Assembly (NCBI GenBank): GCA_964580585.1
Contig: CAZOKZ010000040.1
Span: 1 to 44,493 of the forward strand
Direction of reading: 5' to 3'
Origin: CAZOKZ01 sp964580585
GTDB taxonomy: Bacteria; Sumerlaeota; Sumerlaeia; SLMS01; JAHLLQ01
DNA: 44,493 nucleotides
Shown: positions 41,632 through 44,493 of the stretch, piece by piece
Position numbering within the stretch: the stretch's first letter is position 1
How the letters are laid out: each line of letters starts with the position of its first letter
Notes under the pieces: model-generated
What the model was told of the DNA's origin: nothing
What the model saw: only the letters and a program-made list of their open reading frames with translations
The model's database searches: none
Translations under genes and position numbers: made by a program

Positions 41632-42354
41632 TGCGCTCACCTCATTCAGTCCAGTGTCAACCCGGAGGTTCGTTTCCAACGCTGACTCCTATAGAAAGGC
41701 TTGTGCCATACAAAGCGCACCCGGGAAGGCATGGTGAAAAAAACCGAATTCCTCATCATAAACCGCTGTAAATGATAGACTTATAATTTTTCGCCTGGGG
41801 CGTTTTTCTCGAAATGAGAAAATATCCCTGACCTGTTTTGATTGATTTGGACCGTGATGGCAAATCCGGGCCACCTGGATGCTGAGTAAATCGGTCCACG
41901 CGTTGGCGCAAAGTCCCGCAAAATGGAAAAATCCAACCATTCCAGGCCATTTCACGCGCTCTAAATCGGACATGGATTACAAGATTTGTCGATTGCCCCA
42001 TTTAACAACAGCAAGAACCGACGATGAGCGACTTCGGAGTTCTCACACGCTCCGAATGAACGAACTCGATTCCACCGATCCCTGCGTCATTGCGCGCTCA
42101 TGGTCATTCCTGGTTGCACCAACCACCCCTTGTACCCCAGATTGCCTCTCGCCAGAGGAAAAAACAAAAAAACTTTGGCCTTGCGCGTGCCATTCACGCC
42201 CTTCACACTCAAGGCGGGAAAATCGACCGTAAGTCGTTTATTCTCAGCAGTAAATACTTTCGATTCGCTTCATTCGCCCTCAATCGATTCTCCTGATGCA
42301 AATTCCTGGTATTTAGCTCCAAATTCGCTAATTTCAAACATTTGGACAATAACT

Positions 42355-42506
42355 TGTGGATAAATTTTGTCTCAGGTTTTTTTGTCTTGACCATGGCAAC
42401 ATATAGCCCGCAGCATCTCCCCTAGCACAACAACTTGTGTTTCGAAACTTGGACCGACCAATCCAGGAACAGTAATCGGGCGGAAGTTATTCACAGGTTT
42501 TCCACA
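42355..42506. promoter_or_regulatory. DnaA-box-like sites
   Basis: TGTGGATAA at 42355-42363 is the exact complement of the consensus DnaA box TTATCCACA. TTATTCACA (42487-42495) and TTTTCCACA (42498-42506) each differ from it by one base. Three sites in 150 nt before a ribonucleotide reductase gene fit known DnaA control of such genes in other bacteria; a replication origin is less likely as dnaA, dnaN and gyrB are not in view. Confidence 0.45.
42394..42440 (+). promoter_or_regulatory. Tandem NrdR-box-like operator
   Basis: Box 2 (42425-42440, GCACAACAACTTGTGT) matches the NrdR consensus ACACWATATATWGTGT at 12 of 16 positions. Box 1 (42394-42409) matches at 9, including 9 of the central 10 (CAACATATAG). 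The gap of 15 nt is the spacing known for NrdR operators. The reductase gene starts about 240 nt downstream. Confidence 0.45.
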
Positions 42507-42678
42507 GCCCGCGTGGGTGCGGCTTGGGCCTCTTTCGCTTGACTTTCGCCAAAAATTCGCCACAATGGCGAAAAAGCAGAAAACCACGCCCCCAAAAGGG
42601 CAACGAACACCCGCTCCTTACGACCCAGAACACCTCCCGATACCCTCTCGATTATTCCCGCAGGAGACGCTTTACCTC

Positions 42679-44493
42679 ATGAAAATCACCCGTCGATTTA
42701 CAAAACCCGATCAAAGCCCCTACGAGGGCGTTCCGTTTACCCGCCGCGATTCGCGCATCGTCAACCCCGACGGCTCGAAAGTCTTCGAGGCCAAGGACAT
42801 CTATGTACCCGAGGCCTGGACCCAGATCGCGGTCGATATTCTGGCCCAGAAATATTTCCGCAAAGCCGGCGTGCCGCGTTCCACCCACCGCATCGCCGAA
42901 GAAGGCATCCCCGAATGGATTCAGCGCGCGGAACCCTCGACCGGCGAATTCGTCGGCGAAACCGACGCGCGCCAGGTGTTCCATCGTCTGGCCGGTTGCT
43001 GGACGTACTGGGGCTACAAACACGGTTACTTCGATTCCGAAGAAGACGCGCAGGCGTACTACGACGAAATGTGCTACATGCTGGCAACCCAGATGGCCGC
43101 GCCCAACAGCCCGCAGTGGTTCAACACGGGCTTGCACTGGGCGTATGGCATCACAGGCCCGGCCCAGGGACACTCGTTCGTTGACCCGGTGACGGGCGAA
43201 ATGCGCCGCAGCACGAACGCTTACGAACACCCACAGCCGCATGCGTGTTTCATCCAATCCGTGGACGATGATCTCGTCAACGAAGGCGGGATCATGGACC
43301 TGTGGACACGCGAGGCGCGCGTGTTCAAGTACGGCAGCGGCACAGGGTCGAATTTCTCGGCGTTGCGCGGCTCGGGCGAATCGCTCAGCGGCGGCGGCAA
43401 GTCCAGCGGCCTGATGAGCTTCCTGAAAATCGGCGATCGCGCCGCCGGAGCCATCAAGAGCGGCGGCACGACGCGCCGCGCGGCCAAGATGGTGGTGCTC
43501 GACATCGATCACCCGGACATCGAGGACTTCGTGACGTGGAAAGTTCACGAAGAGCAGAAAGTCGCAGCATTGGTGACGGGTTCGAAAATTTGCGCCAAGC
43601 ATTTGAACGCCGTGATGAAGGCGTGCGTGAACGAAGACCCGGACCTTTTCGGCGACGAGTTCAAGCCGCAGGAAAACAAGGCTCTTCGCCGCGCGATCAA
43701 CGACTGTCGCCGCGCGGGCGTGCCGGAAAATTACGTCCAGCGCGTGATTCAACTGGCCAAGCAAGGCTACAAAGGCATCGAATTTCGCGAATACGACACG
43801 GGCTGGGATTCCGAAGCGTACTTCACGGTCAGCGGCCAGAACAGCAATAACTCGGTGCGCGTAACGAACGATTTCCTGAAAGCCGTCGAAGCCGACGCCG
43901 ATTGGAATCTGACGTGGCGCACGAACGGCAAGACGAGCAAGACGGTCAAGGCGCGCGAGTTGTGGGACAAGGTCGGATTTTCGGCCTGGAGTTGCGCGGA
44001 CCCGGGCATTCAGTACGACACGACGATCAACGAATGGCACACGTGCCCGAACGACGGGCGCATCAACGCCAGCAACCCGTGCTCGGAATACATGTTCCTG
44101 GACGATACGGCGTGCAACCTGGCGTCGATGAACCTGCTCAAGTTCCTGGATAACGAAAACGACAGCTTCCGCATCGAGGATTACAAACACGCGTGCGAAT
44201 TGTGGACGTTGACGCTGGAAATCAGCGTGCTGATGGCGCAGTTCCCAAGCCAGAAAATCGCGGAACTTTCCTACGAATTCCGCACGCTGGGCCTTGGGTA
44301 CGCAAACCTGGGCACGTTGCTGATGGTGCAGGGCATTGCCTACGACAGCCCGCAGGCTTACGCGATGTGCGGTGCGTTGACGGCGACGATGACGGGCGTT
44401 TCCTATGCGACCAGCGCGCGCATTGCGGGGGAACTCGGCGCGTTTCCGGGCTTCGACCGCAACCGCGAGCCGATGCTGCGCGTGATGCGTAAC
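42679..44493 (+). CDS. nrdJ: Vitamin B12-dependent (class II) ribonucleotide reductase, N-terminal part
   Basis: 605 codons are present and the gene runs off the right edge. It reduces ribonucleotides to deoxyribonucleotides with adenosylcobalamin. The first redox Cys is in PHACFIQSVDDDL (residue 190); the active-site Asn, Cys and Glu are in NPCSEYMFLDDTACNLASMN (Cys468). GSGTGSNFSALRG and GGTTRRAAKMVVLDIDHPDIEDF are typical of the class II/NrdZ-like group. The ATG at 42679 gives the common N-terminus MKITRRFT; GGAG lies 13 nt upstream. An in-frame ATG at 42565 would add 38 Lys/Pro-rich residues but has no ribosome-binding site. Putative NrdR and DnaA sites lie upstream. Confidence 0.94.
   Translation, partial: MKITRRFTKPDQSPYEGVPFTRRDSRIVNPDGSKVFEAKDIYVPEAWTQIAVDILAQKYFRKAGVPRSTHRIAEEGIPEWIQRAEPSTGEFVGETDARQVFHRLAGCWTYWGYKHGYFDSEEDAQAYYDEMCYMLATQMAAPNSPQWFNTGLHWAYGITGPAQGHSFVDPVTGEMRRSTNAYEHPQPHACFIQSVDDDLVNEGGIMDLWTREARVFKYGSGTGSNFSALRGSGESLSGGGKSSGLMSFLKIGDRAAGAIKSGGTTRRAAKMVVLDIDHPDIEDFVTWKVHEEQKVAALVTGSKICAKHLNAVMKACVNEDPDLFGDEFKPQENKALRRAINDCRRAGVPENYVQRVIQLAKQGYKGIEFREYDTGWDSEAYFTVSGQNSNNSVRVTNDFLKAVEADADWNLTWRTNGKTSKTVKARELWDKVGFSAWSCADPGIQYDTTINEWHTCPNDGRINASNPCSEYMFLDDTACNLASMNLLKFLDNENDSFRIEDYKHACELWTLTLEISVLMAQFPSQKIAELSYEFRTLGLGYANLGTLLMVQGIAYDSPQAYAMCGALTATMTGVSYATSARIAGELGAFPGFDRNREPMLRVMRN

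Larger units (their letters stand above)
41632..42678. other. Kilobase spacer upstream of the ribonucleotide reductase gene
   Basis: About 1 kb without a convincing gene; small open frames here lack ribosome-binding sites and sensible composition. It contains DnaA-box-like 9-mers, tandem NrdR-box-like sites and a TTCGGAG/CTCCGAA hairpin (42033-42056). It separates divergent transcription of the HTH gene and the reductase gene. Confidence 0.5.

Noticed and set aside
41879..42232. Possible 117-codon gene in the spacer before the reductase gene
   Set aside because: No ribosome-binding site, low-complexity Ser/Pro/Arg composition and no similarity to a known fold; the region reads as non-coding.
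41632..42678. Chromosomal replication origin
   Set aside because: DnaA-box-like sites exist, but no dnaA, dnaN, gidA or similar origin-linked gene is present; kept only as a finding about regulation.
42482..42678. Cobalamin riboswitch before the B12-dependent reductase
   Set aside because: I see no B12-box-like sequence or suitable multi-helix fold; B12 riboswitches usually control B12-independent reductases instead.
42652..44190. Minus-strand open frame of 512 codons opposite the ribonucleotide reductase
   Set aside because: Shadow of a GC-rich gene; composition is Val/Arg/Ala/His-rich without motifs.

Overview
The window is bacterial chromosome of medium G+C (mid-fifties by eye) from a Gram-negative-type organism. 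It carries type IV pilus/type II secretion genes, dprA, ychF, rsfS, tsaD, nadA, argG, rtcB and a class II (B12-dependent) ribonucleotide reductase. The mix, plus dispersed hairpin islands and heptamer repeats in the spacers, suggests the PVC/FCB-neighbouring uncultivated phyla (Planctomycetota, Sumerlaeota or Hydrogenedentota-like). This is inference; no 16S gene is present and the phylum cannot be fixed from here.

Layout. 1-8.7 kb: pilB 3' end, pilC, a membrane protein, dprA, a small unknown gene, a TPR protein on the other strand, a LytS/LytTR-type two-component pair, and an anchored protein followed by a GspG-like pseudopilin. 8.8-11.7 kb: ychF, a patatin-like phospholipase and tRNA-Leu(CAA). 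11.8-14.0 kb: a secreted parallel beta-helix protein. 14.2-23.6 kb: a five-gene minus-strand cluster made only of alpha-E, circularly permuted ATP-grasp and transglutaminase (one with DUF2126) modules; this is the largest system of unknown chemistry here. 24-29.7 kb: accessory stretch with a methyltransferase, repeat islands, low-GC membrane genes, an ORF6N gene and the rsfS-yqeK pair. 29.8-34.3 kb: an aldolase-family enzyme, then an ABC exporter operon (ATPase, two permeases, anchored helical-repeat protein). 34.5-41.1 kb: argG, rtcB, add, and the nadA-tsaD operon. 41.4-44.5 kb: an orphan LacI-type DNA-binding domain, a 1-kb spacer with DnaA-box-like and NrdR-box-like sites, and the 5' part of the ribonucleotide reductase gene.

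The most unusual signal is not a gene. The 9-mer GGGACGGAG (or its complement) occurs 16 times by my reading, against about 0.3 expected by chance. It occurs in all three codon phases inside genes, and twice as inverted pairs that form the stems of intrinsic terminators between convergent genes. That is the layout of DNA-uptake sequences in Neisseria and Haemophilus, and the window also holds pilB, pilC and dprA. I propose it as a candidate uptake or other genome-marking signal. Secondary signals are a mirrored repeat over the stop codons of add and tsaD, a foldback MITE-like element abutting the add ribosome-binding site, and tandem NrdR-like boxes before the reductase gene.
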